Assembly: GCF_006476605.1 (NCBI RefSeq)
Contig: NZ_ML636807.1
Coordinates: 62,001-126,000, forward strand
Direction: 5' to 3'
DNA: 64,000 bases
From: Brucella gallinifaecis
GTDB taxonomy: Bacteria > Pseudomonadota > Alphaproteobacteria > Rhizobiales > Rhizobiaceae
Shown here: positions 45,837 to 56,363 of the stretch, piece after piece
Position numbering within the stretch: position 1 is the first letter of the stretch
Layout: each line of letters begins with the position of its first letter
Made by a program: the position numbers and the translations under genes
The notes under the pieces: generated by a model
Database searches by the model: none
The model's input: only the letters and a program-made list of their open reading frames with translations
Told to the model about the DNA's origin: nothing

Positions 45837-47033
45837 TTAATTCCCCTTCACTGCAGCGACGATTTTCTGCGCCGCATCGTCGAGATCGTCAGCCGAAATA
45901 ACATTCAGGCCCGACTCGTTGATGATCTTCTTGCCAAGTTCCACATTGGTGCCTTCAAGACGGACAACCAGAGGAACCTTGAGGCCGACTTCCTTGACCG
46001 CAGCGATAACGCCTTCAGCGATCACGTCACACTTCATGATGCCACCGAAGATGTTGACCAGAATGCCCTGAACAGCCGGATCAGCAGTGATGATCTTGAA
46101 CGCAGACGTTACCTTCTCCTTGGTCGCACCGCCACCAACGTCGAGGAAGTTGGCAGGCTCCGCACCATAGAGCTTGATGATGTCCATGGTTGCCATGGCA
46201 AGGCCTGCGCCATTGACCATGCAGCCGATATTGCCATCAAGAGCGACATAAGCGAGATCGTGCTTGGAAGCTTCGATTTCCTTTTCGTCTTCTTCCGACA
46301 GATCGCGCAGCTCAACAATGTCAGGATGACGGAACAATGCATTGCCGTCGAACGATACCTTGGCATCGAGAACGCGCACGCGGCCATCGGTCATGACGAT
46401 CAGCGGATTGATTTCCAGAAGGCTCATATCCTTCTCGGAGAAGGCCTTGTAGAGGATCGGAAACAGCTTGAGACCGTCTTCACGCGCAGCATCTTTAAGC
46501 TCCAGCGCATCGGCAAGCTTGTTTGCGTCTTCATCGGTCACACCCTTAGCAGGATCGATGGCAACGGTGATGATCTTTTCCGGGGTTTCTTCAGCAACAG
46601 CTTCAATGTCCATGCCGCCTTCGGTCGAAACGACGAAAGCAGGACGGCCAACAGTGCGGTCGATGAGGATCGAGAGATAAAGCTCGCGCTCAATATCTGC
46701 ACCATCTTCGATGTAAAGACGGTTGACCTGCTTGCCAGCTTCGCCGGTCTGCTTGGTCACGAGTGTGTTGCCGAGCATTTCTTTCGCATGGGCAACCACT
46801 TCATCGACAGACTTTGCCAGGCGCACGCCGCCCTTGGCATCTGAACCAAGTTCCTTGAACTTGCCCTTGCCGCGTCCACCAGCATGGATCTGGCTCTTGA
46901 CGACATAAAGCGGGCCCGGAAGCGTCTTTGCCCATTCTTCCGCCTGTTCGACGGAATAAACAGCCACACCATTGGCGATCGGTGCGCCATAAGTGTGGAG
47001 CAGGCGCTTGGCCTGATATTCATGAATATTCAT
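45837..47033 (-). CDS. sucC: Succinyl-CoA synthetase beta subunit
   Basis: A 398-residue ATP-grasp protein: [16 protein letters not shown] at the start, [17 protein letters not shown] for nucleotide binding, and LEINPLIV and [15 protein letters not shown] near the C terminus. Nucleotide preference cannot be told. It is 105 bp after mdh and ends three bases before sucD. Confidence 0.97.
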   Translation of the reverse strand: MNIHEYQAKRLLHTYGAPIANGVAVYSVEQAEEWAKTLPGPLYVVKSQIHAGGRGKGKFKELGSDAKGGVRLAKSVDEVVAHAKEMLGNTLVTKQTGEAGKQVNRLYIEDGADIERELYLSILIDRTVGRPAFVVSTEGGMDIEAVAEETPEKIITVAIDPAKGVTDEDANKLADALELKDAAREDGLKLFPILYKAFSEKDMSLLEINPLIVMTDGRVRVLDAKVSFDGNALFRHPDIVELRDLSEEDEKEIEASKHDLAYVALDGNIGCMVNGAGLAMATMDIIKLYGAEPANFLDVGGGATKEKVTSAFKIITADPAVQGILVNIFGGIMKCDVIAEGVIAAVKEVGLKVPLVVRLEGTNVELGKKIINESGLNVISADDLDDAAQKIVAAVKGN

Positions 47034-47138
47034 CTGGTTGTCCTCTGCGGATTCCCGACCCTTTCAGCGGGGCCGGTACATATTGACAGCCGGAAAAGGC
47101 CGGATCCCCCATAAGAGCGACCCGGCCTTGTCTGGAAC

Positions 47139-48495
<1,357 letters not shown>

Positions 48496-48599
48496 TAGAG
48501 CACATCCCGAAAAGTGGGAACCGGTTGTCGGACAAAGATGCGCGTTAAAACAAATGATTAGAGCGCCGATCTGATTCAATAAGATCAAAACGCGCTCTA
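48496..48599. repeat. Bru-RS/RIME-like repeat, full copy H
   Basis: TAGAGCACATCCCGAAAAGT then GGGAACCGG, GATGCGCGTTAAAACAAATG and the second palindrome from TTAGAGCG through CTGATTC to CGCGCTCTA. Nearly the mirror image of copy D. The terminal CTA is the zapE stop codon (TAG) on the minus strand. Confidence 0.85.
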
Positions 48600-49760
48600 C
48601 TGTGCTGCTTTTTCAGAAAATGCATCAAGATATTCAGCGCTCTGCATTTCAAACAGGCGTGACGCAGTACGATCAAACTCGAAAGCTTCCACGCCCTGGC
48701 TTGTCTGATAGAGCTTTTCCGGCTGAGCTTCAGCGGAAACAAAAAGCCGCGCATGATGATCATAGAGCACATCAATCAGCAGGATAAAGCGCTTGGCCTC
48801 ATTGCGACGCGACTGGTCAAGCACCGGCACATTATCAATGAACAATGTCTGGTAGCGTGAAACGATAGCCATGTAATCGCTTGCAGCAAGCGGCTGTGAG
48901 CACAGCTCCTCAAAGGTGAAACGCGCAGCACCCGGCACGGCCTGCTGCACCGGAATATCGCGACCCTTTATATGGATGATATCGGGCTGTTCTTCTGCAC
49001 CGTTTTTATGGGCACTCCAGGCCGCATCCATACGCTTGGCCGTCTCGGAACCAAGAGGTGTGAGATAAACCGGCTGACGATCAAGCTTTTCCAGACGGTA
49101 ATCAGTACGCGAATCGAGATTGATCACATCGACATGTTTTTTGAGAATATCAACAAATGGCAGGAACAGCTGGCGGTTCAACCCATCGCGATACAGATTG
49201 TCAGGCGCAACGTTAGACGTTGCAATCAGCACCACGCCGCGTTCAAACAATGCGCTGAACAGGCGCGACAGGATCATCGCATCCGCAATATCAGTGACCG
49301 TAAATTCATCAAAGCACAGCACCCATGCCTGTTCTGCCAGAGCTTCCGCAACCGGCGGGATCGGGTCTTCCTGCTTGGTTTCACCGCGTTTCAAGGCCTG
49401 ACGATGCGCATTGATACGCTCATGTGCATCAGCCATGAAATCATTAAAATGCGCCCGGCGTTTGCGCTCGACCGGCAAAAGCTCAAAGAACATATCCATC
49501 AGCATGGTTTTGCCGCGGCCAACCTCGCCGTGAACATAAAGCCCTTTGACAATGGCAATTTCCTTGCGCTTGCCGAAAAGCCAACCAAGAGCGCTCGATT
49601 TACGCGATAGTCGCTTGGTGCAGATTTCTTCGATCAAGCGGTCATAACGTGCAGTCAGCTCAAGCTGCGCGGGATCAGAATCAACCTCCCCTACCCTGAC
49701 CAAGGCATCATAATGCTCGCGAACCGATGGGAACGCCTTCAGATTACCGTTGATGGACAT
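48597..49760 (-). CDS. zapE: Cell division protein ZapE (AFG1-like ATPase)
   Basis: A 387-residue P-loop ATPase of the AFG1/ZapE family, which acts at late division in E. coli and as a mitochondrial quality factor. Walker A is GEVGRGKTMLMD (near residue 79), Walker B LCFDEFTVTDIADA, and sensor TSNVAPDNLYRDGLNR. It lies just before mdh, a common alphaproteobacterial neighbour. The stop is contributed by repeat H. Confidence 0.94.
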   Translation of the reverse strand: MSINGNLKAFPSVREHYDALVRVGEVDSDPAQLELTARYDRLIEEICTKRLSRKSSALGWLFGKRKEIAIVKGLYVHGEVGRGKTMLMDMFFELLPVERKRRAHFNDFMADAHERINAHRQALKRGETKQEDPIPPVAEALAEQAWVLCFDEFTVTDIADAMILSRLFSALFERGVVLIATSNVAPDNLYRDGLNRQLFLPFVDILKKHVDVINLDSRTDYRLEKLDRQPVYLTPLGSETAKRMDAAWSAHKNGAEEQPDIIHIKGRDIPVQQAVPGAARFTFEELCSQPLAASDYMAIVSRYQTLFIDNVPVLDQSRRNEAKRFILLIDVLYDHHARLFVSAEAQPEKLYQTSQGVEAFEFDRTASRLFEMQSAEYLDAFSEKAAQ

Positions 49761-49818
49761 GATTGCTTCCGTAATGACTTTTGTTATGCACTTTGGCCAA
49801 GCGCTTTTTTAAAAAAAT

Positions 49819-49847
49819 GGCGAAACAGTCTTAATGACTGCCTCGCC
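49819..49847 (-). terminator. omp19 terminator
   Basis: GGCGAAACAGTC and GACTGCCTCGCC pair with two mismatches around TTAAT. The minus strand continues ATTTTTTT. It starts 22 bp after the omp19 stop. Confidence 0.82.
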
Positions 49848-49869
49848 GGTCTTTAACGTAATTTCTTTA

Positions 49870-50406
49870 TCAGCGCGACAGCGAAACGGACTGACCGCTT
49901 GTGGTCTGGCCATCAAAACGGCCCTGACCGGATGAATAAAGCGTTGCAACCGTACCGCCATTGGCATCGTATAGCGAAAGCTGCTTGCCATTGACCGCCC
50001 ATGAAGCGAGGCTTCCCAGTTCACCCGGGCAGCGCAATGGACCAGCGCGATAGCCCTGACCATATTTGGTCTGCGGCGTTGCGATCTTGCACTGCTGGCC
50101 GGAAAGCGAAGCATTCCAGACACCAGCCACCGCACCTGGTGTCAGATCAGGTGCAGATTCAGGTGGAAGGCTTGCAACCTGTGTCCCGGTCTCAGGCACA
50201 GATGTATCTGTTGTCGGCGCTGTCGGGAACGATGTCGGAGCATTCAGATTACCAGACTGTACGGAATGTACAGGGGCTGAACGCAGCGGCGCAGGACGAG
50301 GCGGCGATACATTATTGTCAAAGCCACCAACCCGGGAGCTCTGGCAACCGGCTAGTATTGCACCCGCCGCAGCGATGCTGAGCAAACTCGCTTTTGAAAT
50401 TCCCAT
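49870..50406 (-). CDS. omp19: Outer-membrane lipoprotein Omp19 (protease-inhibitor Inh-like)
   Basis: The 178-residue product starts MGISKASLLSIAAAGAILAG with lipobox LAGC. A Pro/Ser/Thr-rich region (about 24-85) follows, then the C-terminal Inh-like barrel with PDLTPGAVAGVWNASL, CKIATPQTKYGQGYRAGPLR and QGRFDGQTTSGQSVSLSR. This closely matches the Brucella Omp19 I know, a surface lipoprotein that inhibits host proteases, but differs in the linker. It identifies the family Brucellaceae. ATG 50406 is preferred to 50439. Confidence 0.95.
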   Translation of the reverse strand: MGISKASLLSIAAAGAILAGCQSSRVGGFDNNVSPPRPAPLRSAPVHSVQSGNLNAPTSFPTAPTTDTSVPETGTQVASLPPESAPDLTPGAVAGVWNASLSGQQCKIATPQTKYGQGYRAGPLRCPGELGSLASWAVNGKQLSLYDANGGTVATLYSSGQGRFDGQTTSGQSVSLSR

Positions 50407-50792
50407 CTGGTTCTCCAATCTCGCCATAAGTTCTGGCATATTCGGGGGCTTGATATTCTGGGGCTTGATATACTGGGGAGCGCCCTCGCACCATCAAGTT
50501 TGAAAGCTCGACCTGAAACAATATTGCACCGATAAAATGGCGATATGGTTAAAAAATCAACCATAAGCTACCGTGAATTTATGCAAATTGAGCCGAAGGG
50601 ACTTGAAAAAGCTTAGAAAATTTTGAAATGGCGCAGGAAGGCCACAGTTTTTGAAGAAACTGAAATTCATTATAATGGCAACAGGAGACTAATGCCGGCA
50701 ATATTGTCTCGGTACTGGCAATTTACAGGCTTTTCCGCCATATAGTGCCTTTCGCGCATAAACGGCCAAACCAACAGGACCACGAACCAGCA
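50407..50792. promoter_or_regulatory. omp19-dapF divergent region
   Basis: A 386-bp gap. It holds two tandem 15-bp repeats (50446-50475) just upstream of omp19, a GGTTAAAAAATCAACC inverted motif (50547-50562), and the unassigned promoters of omp19 and dapF. No gene seen. Confidence 0.5.
50446..50475. repeat. Two tandem 15-bp repeats upstream of omp19
   Basis: GGGGCTTGATATTCT and GGGGCTTGATATACT differ at one base. They lie 40-70 bp before the omp19 start, on the message leader, where change in copy number could alter expression. Confidence 0.75.
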
Positions 50793-51680
50793 ATGAGCAA
50801 GGCTATCTTCGCCAAAATGAACGGACTGGGCAACAAGATCATTGTTGCCGATATGCGCGGACGCAGCGATCATATCGCGCCGGCTGCTGCAATCCGTCTG
50901 GCTGGTGACGAGGCCACCTCATTTGACCAGATCATGGCGATCCATGATCCAAAGACGCCCGGCACCGATCATTATATCGAGATCATCAATTGCGATGGCA
51001 CACAGGCACAGGCTTGCGGCAATGGTACGCGCTGTGTTGTGCAGTGGCTTTCCAATGAAAGCGGAAAACAGGATTACACCTTCCAGACATTGGCAGGCAT
51101 CGTGAGCGCCTATAAGCATGAAGACGGGCTGATCACTGTTGATATGGGCAAACCGCATTTCGGCTGGCAGGAAATCCCTCTTGCCCATGAAGTCGCAGAC
51201 ACACGCGCCATTGATCTTTTTGCCGGCCCTGCCGATGCGCCCGTTCTGCAATCGCCGTCGATTGCATCCATGGGCAATCCGCATGCGATTTTCTGGGTTG
51301 AAAACGATGTCTGGTCCTATGCGCTCGATCAATATGGACCTGTGCTCGAACATGATCCAATCTTCCCTGAACGCGCCAATATTTCCATTGCTCAGGTCAC
51401 ATCGCCCGAAAGCATCAATCTGCGCACATGGGAACGCGGTGCAGGCTTGACCCGTGCCTGTGGCTCTGCCGCCTGCGCTGCCGCTGTTTCAGGCGCACGC
51501 ACGGGCCGCACGCAACGCAACGTCACCGTTCAAGTGCCCGGCGGCCCGCTCACGATTGAATGGCGCGAAGATGATCATGTCATGATGACCGGCCCTGCCG
51601 AGTGGGAATTCAACGGCACATTCGATCCTGCAAATGGCATATGGGAGAACGCCCCAAAGACGAGCCGGGGAGCTGCCTGA
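50793..51680 (+). CDS. dapF: Diaminopimelate epimerase
   Basis: Converts LL- to meso-diaminopimelate for lysine and peptidoglycan. The 295-residue product has the two active-site cysteines in QACGNGTRC (Cys75) and [13 protein letters not shown] (near 222), and [15 protein letters not shown] 50793 follows GGACCACGAACC; an earlier in-frame ATG at 50745 is not conserved. It overlaps mtaB by one base (TGATG). Confidence 0.96.
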   Translation: MSKAIFAKMNGLGNKIIVADMRGRSDHIAPAAAIRLAGDEATSFDQIMAIHDPKTPGTDHYIEIINCDGTQAQACGNGTRCVVQWLSNESGKQDYTFQTLAGIVSAYKHEDGLITVDMGKPHFGWQEIPLAHEVADTRAIDLFAGPADAPVLQSPSIASMGNPHAIFWVENDVWSYALDQYGPVLEHDPIFPERANISIAQVTSPESINLRTWERGAGLTRACGSAACAAAVSGARTGRTQRNVTVQVPGGPLTIEWREDDHVMMTGPAEWEFNGTFDPANGIWENAPKTSRGAA

Positions 51681-52963
51681 TGGCTGTGGAAGTCGTAACT
51701 TTCGGATGCCGCCTCAACACCTATGAATCCGAGGTGATGAAGCGCGAAGCGGATAATGCCGGTCTTGGCGCGTTGAAGGACGGCGCGATCATCTTCAACA
51801 CCTGTGCGGTGACAGCAGAGGCCGTGCGTCAGGCGCGTCAGGCAATCCGCAAAGCGCGACGCGACAACCCGCAAGCGCGTATCATTGTGACGGGCTGCGC
51901 TGCACAAACGGAATCGGCCAAATTCGAGGCCATGGACGAAGTTGACCTTATTTTGGGTAATGAGGAAAAGCTGAAATCCAACTCCTACCGCATGTTGCCC
52001 GATTTCGGTGTGAACCAGTTCGAAAAGGTCCGCGTCAACGACATTATGGAAGTGCGCGAAACCGCAAGCCATATGGTTGATGCGATTGAAGGCCGTGCAC
52101 GCGCATTCGTGCAGGTGCAGAATGGCTGCGATCACCGCTGCACTTTCTGCATCATTCCCTATGGACGCGGCAATTCGCGCTCGGTGCCAATGGGCGGTGT
52201 GGTCGATCAGGTCAAACGCCTCGTCGATAATGGTTACGCGGAAGTGGTGCTGACCGGCGTGGACATGACCTCTTACGGTCCTGACCTTCCGGGAAGCTTA
52301 CGCCTTGGCAAGCTGGTGAAAACTGTTCTTGGTCAAGTGCCGGATTTGCAGCGCCTGCGCCTGTCATCCATTGATTCCATCGAGGCCGACGAAGACCTGA
52401 TGGAGGCAATCGCCAATGAAAAGCGCCTGATGCCGCATTTGCATCTGTCGCTTCAGGCAGGCGATGACATGATCCTCAAACGCATGAAGCGTCGTCATCT
52501 GCGTGATGATTCCATCCGCTTCTGCGAGGATGTACGCGCTCTTCGCCCGGATATCGTCTTTGGTGCCGATATCATTGCCGGTTTCCCGACCGAAACAGAA
52601 GAAATGTTCGCAAATTCGATGAAGATCGTCGAGGAATGCGGGCTTACGCATCTGCATGTCTTCCCCTATAGCGCACGCGAAGGCACACCGGCGGCGCGTA
52701 TGCCGCAAGTCAGGCGCGAAATCGTCAAAGATCGCGCAGCACGCTTACGCGCCGTGGGCGACCGGGCTTATGAAAAACACCTCACTTCTCTCAATGGCAC
52801 TCACCAGCGCCTGTTGATCGAGAAGGAAGGCATTGCCCGTACGGAAGGCTTTACGCTCGCCGCAGTGGATCAGGGCAATCCCGGCGAAATTATCGAACGA
52901 ATTGTGACGGGGCATGACGGTGAAAAACTTCTCACCCGTCAGGCAGAGTACAAAGCGGCTTAG
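51680..52963 (+). CDS. mtaB: tRNA t6A37 methylthiotransferase MtaB
   Basis: Radical-SAM enzyme that adds methylthio to t6A37 of tRNA, so it acts on the TsaD product. The 427-residue protein has the UPF0004 domain TFGCRLNTYESEVMKREA (in part) with FNTCAVTAEAVRQ and VTGCAAQTE cysteines, the radical-SAM CDHRCTFCIIPYGRG (near 150) and a C-terminal TRAM-like part. The ATG overlaps the dapF stop. Same dapF-mtaB-ftsY order as in Brucella. Confidence 0.95.
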   Translation: MAVEVVTFGCRLNTYESEVMKREADNAGLGALKDGAIIFNTCAVTAEAVRQARQAIRKARRDNPQARIIVTGCAAQTESAKFEAMDEVDLILGNEEKLKSNSYRMLPDFGVNQFEKVRVNDIMEVRETASHMVDAIEGRARAFVQVQNGCDHRCTFCIIPYGRGNSRSVPMGGVVDQVKRLVDNGYAEVVLTGVDMTSYGPDLPGSLRLGKLVKTVLGQVPDLQRLRLSSIDSIEADEDLMEAIANEKRLMPHLHLSLQAGDDMILKRMKRRHLRDDSIRFCEDVRALRPDIVFGADIIAGFPTETEEMFANSMKIVEECGLTHLHVFPYSAREGTPAARMPQVRREIVKDRAARLRAVGDRAYEKHLTSLNGTHQRLLIEKEGIARTEGFTLAAVDQGNPGEIIERIVTGHDGEKLLTRQAEYKAA

Positions 52964-52980
52964 ACAAGGCATCAAAATTC

Positions 52981-54333
52981 ATGGCAATGGGTTTCATCAA
53001 GAAAATGTTCTCCTTCGGCAAGAAGGAGGTCGAGGAAAAGCCGGTCGAACAACCGGTTCCCGATACTGTCGAAGCAGCACTTCCGGAAACCGTCGAAACG
53101 CCTGAACAAGCTGAAATTCCTGCTGCCGAAGCAACCATTGCCGAACCGGAAGTAGCTGTGGTTGCTCCAGAGCCTGATCCGGTTGAAGAAGCCATGGCTG
53201 AACCGGAACATCCGGTGGCTGAAATCGAAATTCCAATTGAACATCCCCCGGTAATGGAACCGGTCGTGGTGGAAACACCGGCGATTGAAACAGAGCCTGC
53301 TGAAACCCCGGCAATTGCACCTGCTCCTGAGCCAGTCAAACCCAAAAAGGTCAAGGTCGCAAAAGCCGTTGAAGAACATCAGGAAGAAGTGGAGGTCGAA
53401 GCCGCACCTGAACCAAAGCTTTCATGGTTCGAGCGGCTGCGCCGCGGTCTGCTGCGTTCATCGAATTCATTGAGTGATTCCATCAGCGGCATTTTCACCA
53501 AGCGCAAGCTGGATGAAGATACGTTGCAGGATCTCGAAGACGTGCTCATTCAGGCCGATCTCGGGCTTGAAACCGCCATGCGGGTAACTGATGCCCTGTC
53601 ATCAGAGCGTTACGGCAAGGATGTCACGGGCGAAGAAGTCCGCAACATCATGGGTGCGGAAATTGAAAAAGTGCTTGGCCCGGTTGCCAAGCCGTTAGAG
53701 CTTGATCTCTCGCATAAGCCCCATGTCATTCTGGTGGTTGGCGTCAACGGCACCGGCAAGACAACGACAATCGGCAAGCTTGCGGCAAAGCTGACCGCCG
53801 GTGGCCTCAAGGTGATGCTTGCGGCAGGCGATACATTCCGTGCCGCAGCCATTGAGCAGCTGCATATCTGGGGCGAACGTACCGGATCACCTGTTGTGTC
53901 AAGCAAGCTTGGCGCTGATGCGGCCGGTCTCGCATATGATGCATGGAAACAGGCGAAAGATGCGGGCAGCGATGTGTTGATCATAGACACGGCAGGTCGT
54001 TTGCAAAACAAGGCCGAGCTGATGGACGAACTTGCCAAGATCGTCCGGGTCTTGGGCAAACATGACCCGGAAGCACCGCACACGGTTCTTCAGACACTGG
54101 ATGCGACCACCGGGCAGAACGCGCTCAATCAGGTTGAAATTTTCAAGAATATCGCTGGCGTCAATGGCCTTGTCATGACCAAACTGGATGGCACGGCACG
54201 CGGCGGTATTCTGGTTGCGATTTCGGCCAAACACAAACTACCGATCTATTTCATCGGCGTCGGCGAAGGTGTCGACGATCTTGAACCATTTGCGGCCAAG
54301 GATTTTGCCCGCGCCATCGCAGGAGTTGCCTGA
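52981..54333 (+). CDS. ftsY: Signal-recognition-particle receptor FtsY
   Basis: SRP receptor GTPase at the inner membrane. The 450-residue protein has a Glu/Pro/Val-rich acidic A domain (about 15-135), then the NG domain with helices, P-loop [15 protein letters not shown] (near 255), [20 protein letters not shown] and [10 protein letters not shown]. Starts 18 bp after mtaB; stop overlaps yciB in TGATG. The A-domain is a run of near-repeats (EPE, PVE) like other alphaproteobacterial FtsY. Confidence 0.96.
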   Translation: MAMGFIKKMFSFGKKEVEEKPVEQPVPDTVEAALPETVETPEQAEIPAAEATIAEPEVAVVAPEPDPVEEAMAEPEHPVAEIEIPIEHPPVMEPVVVETPAIETEPAETPAIAPAPEPVKPKKVKVAKAVEEHQEEVEVEAAPEPKLSWFERLRRGLLRSSNSLSDSISGIFTKRKLDEDTLQDLEDVLIQADLGLETAMRVTDALSSERYGKDVTGEEVRNIMGAEIEKVLGPVAKPLELDLSHKPHVILVVGVNGTGKTTTIGKLAAKLTAGGLKVMLAAGDTFRAAAIEQLHIWGERTGSPVVSSKLGADAAGLAYDAWKQAKDAGSDVLIIDTAGRLQNKAELMDELAKIVRVLGKHDPEAPHTVLQTLDATTGQNALNQVEIFKNIAGVNGLVMTKLDGTARGGILVAISAKHKLPIYFIGVGEGVDDLEPFAAKDFARAIAGVA

Positions 54334-55001
54334 TGGAGCATCCCGTTTTCGAACGCGATCCCTCACAAAAAACTGAAATCCAACGCAAGGAAGTGCCGCC
54401 GCTGCTCAAGCTTGCGCTGGAACTTGGGCCGCTTCTGGTGTTCTTCTTTGCCAATGCACGTGGTGAAAGCCTGATTGAGCGCTTTCCTGTGCTGGCACAG
54501 ATCGACAAACCGATCTTTCTGGCGACTGCGCTTTTCATGGTTGCGACCGTCATCGCCCTTGCTGTTTCATGGTCAATGACGCGCACCCTGCCTATGATGC
54601 CGCTTATTTCCGGTATTGTGGTGCTGGTCTTTGGTACGCTCACGCTCTGGCTGCACAATGATACCTTCATCAAGATGAAGCCGACAATCGTCAACACGCT
54701 GTTTGGCGCAATTCTGCTGGGTGGGCTTTTATTCGGAAAATCCCTGCTCGGCTATGTGTTTGACTCGGCCTTCAAACTCGATGCAGACGGCTGGCGCAAA
54801 CTGACCTACCGCTGGGGTCTGTTCTTCATTTTTCTCGCCGTGGTCAATGAAGTGGTGTGGCGCAATTTTTCAACCGATGCCTGGGTTTCCTTCAAGGTCT
54901 GGGGCATTATGCCGATCACCATTGTCTTCACACTTTTACAAATGCCGCTTATCCAGAAACATACCCTGCCAGAATCAAAGTTAGAATCAAAGACAGACTA
55001 A
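54333..55001 (+). CDS. yciB: Inner membrane septation protein YciB/IspZ
   Basis: A 222-residue protein with six membrane helices. Conserved blocks are [40 protein letters not shown] and [20 protein letters not shown]. YciB (intracellular septation protein A) helps envelope integrity and division. The ATG overlaps ftsY by one base, so it is coupled. Confidence 0.93.
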   Translation: MEHPVFERDPSQKTEIQRKEVPPLLKLALELGPLLVFFFANARGESLIERFPVLAQIDKPIFLATALFMVATVIALAVSWSMTRTLPMMPLISGIVVLVFGTLTLWLHNDTFIKMKPTIVNTLFGAILLGGLLFGKSLLGYVFDSAFKLDADGWRKLTYRWGLFFIFLAVVNEVVWRNFSTDAWVSFKVWGIMPITIVFTLLQMPLIQKHTLPESKLESKTD

Positions 55002-55021
55002 AAACTTGATAGGAGAGCGCC

Positions 55022-55804
55022 ATGTCCCCAATCGGCAAAAGACTGGATATTGAACAATTCATCTGCCGCAGCGATAATTATGGCGTTCTCATTCATGACC
55101 CGGAAAGCGATCTGACGGCAGCAATCGATGCACCCGATGCAAAGGCTATTGAAAACGCACTCAGGCGCCGTGGCTGGACGCTGGATTTCATCTTCACCAC
55201 CCACCATCACCTTGACCATGTTGAGGGCAATGCGGCACTCAAAGCCAAATTCGGCGTCAGCATCATTGGCCCCAAGGCAGAAGCCCACAAAATTCCAACA
55301 CTCGACCGCACCGTGCAGGATGGTGACGAATTCACTTTCGGGCTTTTCAAGGTCAAGGTGATTTCAACCCCCGGCCATACAGCAGGCGAGGTTTCCTTCT
55401 ATCTGCCGGAAGCAAAAGTCGTCTTCACAGGAGACACGCTTTTCGCACTGGGCTGCGGAAGATTGTTCGAGGGCACAGCCGGCACAATGTTCCAGTCATT
55501 GCAAAAGCTTGTAGCCCTGCCCGGTGATACACAAGTCTATTGCGGTCATGAATATACCCAGAGCAATGCGCGTTTTGCCCTCACCATAGACCCCGATAAT
55601 TCGGCGCTGAAAGAACGTGCCACCGAGATTGCACGGCTGCGTGCGGCTGATAAGATGACGCTTCCCACCAGCATCACACTTGAAATGGCAACCAATCCGT
55701 TTCTGCGCTGGCACGATGCGCGAATTCGTACGCGGCTCAATATGCAAAACGCAAGTGATGAAGCAGTTTTTGCGGAAATCCGTAAGCGCAAAGATTTATT
55801 CTAG
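55022..55804 (+). CDS. gloB: Hydroxyacylglutathione hydrolase (glyoxalase II)
   Basis: Hydrolyses S-lactoylglutathione to lactate and glutathione. The 260-residue metallo-beta-lactamase fold protein has the binuclear-metal motif FTTHHHLDHVEGN (near 59-71), later STPGHTAGEVSFY, FTGDTLFALGCGR and the C-terminal CGHEYTQSNARF. GATAGGAGAGCGCC precedes ATG 55022, 20 bp after yciB. Confidence 0.95.
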   Translation: MSPIGKRLDIEQFICRSDNYGVLIHDPESDLTAAIDAPDAKAIENALRRRGWTLDFIFTTHHHLDHVEGNAALKAKFGVSIIGPKAEAHKIPTLDRTVQDGDEFTFGLFKVKVISTPGHTAGEVSFYLPEAKVVFTGDTLFALGCGRLFEGTAGTMFQSLQKLVALPGDTQVYCGHEYTQSNARFALTIDPDNSALKERATEIARLRAADKMTLPTSITLEMATNPFLRWHDARIRTRLNMQNASDEAVFAEIRKRKDLF

Positions 55805-55813
55805 GATTCTATC

Positions 55814-56326
55814 ATGACAAAGATTTTCACGATGAAAAGCTTCAAGAATGCGAAACGCTTCCAGACCGCAGCCCTTTTGGGTCTCTCGCTTGCGATCCTG
55901 CCGCAATCCGTAAAACCGGCTTTTGCCGAAGATATTCTGGCAATTGCCACACCGCTCGAAACGCCGGCAGAAATCAACAATTTCAAGCTGAGCGAAGACC
56001 TTCTGTCACGCATGGAAAAAATCCACAACAAGCTTGAAGAAATGCAGCTTTCGCCCACAGCAGAAGAAGGTCAGGATGCCCGGCCTTCGATGGATTCGAT
56101 GGTCAAAAGCATCGAGTCCCGCCCCCAGGTTGTCGAGGTGATGCAAGCGGAGAATATTGCGCCGCGCGATTATCTGCTGGCTTATTTTGCGATGATGAGC
56201 GGGCTTGCAGCGGCAGATGCGGAAGAAGAAGATCAGCTTGTCGATGAAGTGAAACAGATCAACCCGGAGCATGTCACCTTTGCCAAGCAATATGGTGAAC
56301 GCATCCGCGAGCTGATAGGCGAATAA
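55814..56326 (+). CDS. Exported helical protein of unknown function
   Basis: A 170-residue product with a signal peptide (to about residue 38, PAFAED) and an acidic helical mature part with the segment YLLAYFAMMSGLAAADAEEEDQ (in part). No named domain is recognised. AGGATTCTATC before the ATG overlaps the gloB stop, so it is probably co-translated. A bidirectional terminator follows at once. Confidence 0.72.
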   Translation: MTKIFTMKSFKNAKRFQTAALLGLSLAILPQSVKPAFAEDILAIATPLETPAEINNFKLSEDLLSRMEKIHNKLEEMQLSPTAEEGQDARPSMDSMVKSIESRPQVVEVMQAENIAPRDYLLAYFAMMSGLAAADAEEEDQLVDEVKQINPEHVTFAKQYGERIRELIGE

Positions 56327-56330
56327 TTTA

Positions 56331-56360
56331 AAAACCGGCGAAGGTGACTTCGCCGGTTTT
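56331..56360. terminator. Bidirectional terminator
   Basis: AAAACCGGCGAAG, GTGA, CTTCGCCGGTTTT: a perfect 13-bp stem with A and T flanks, between the exported-protein gene and the convergent P-type ATPase gene. Confidence 0.94.
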
Positions 56361-56363
56361 ATC

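Noticed and set aside
45711-46844. 377-codon open frame opposite sucD/sucC
   Set aside because: Antisense to two certain genes and without recognised domains.
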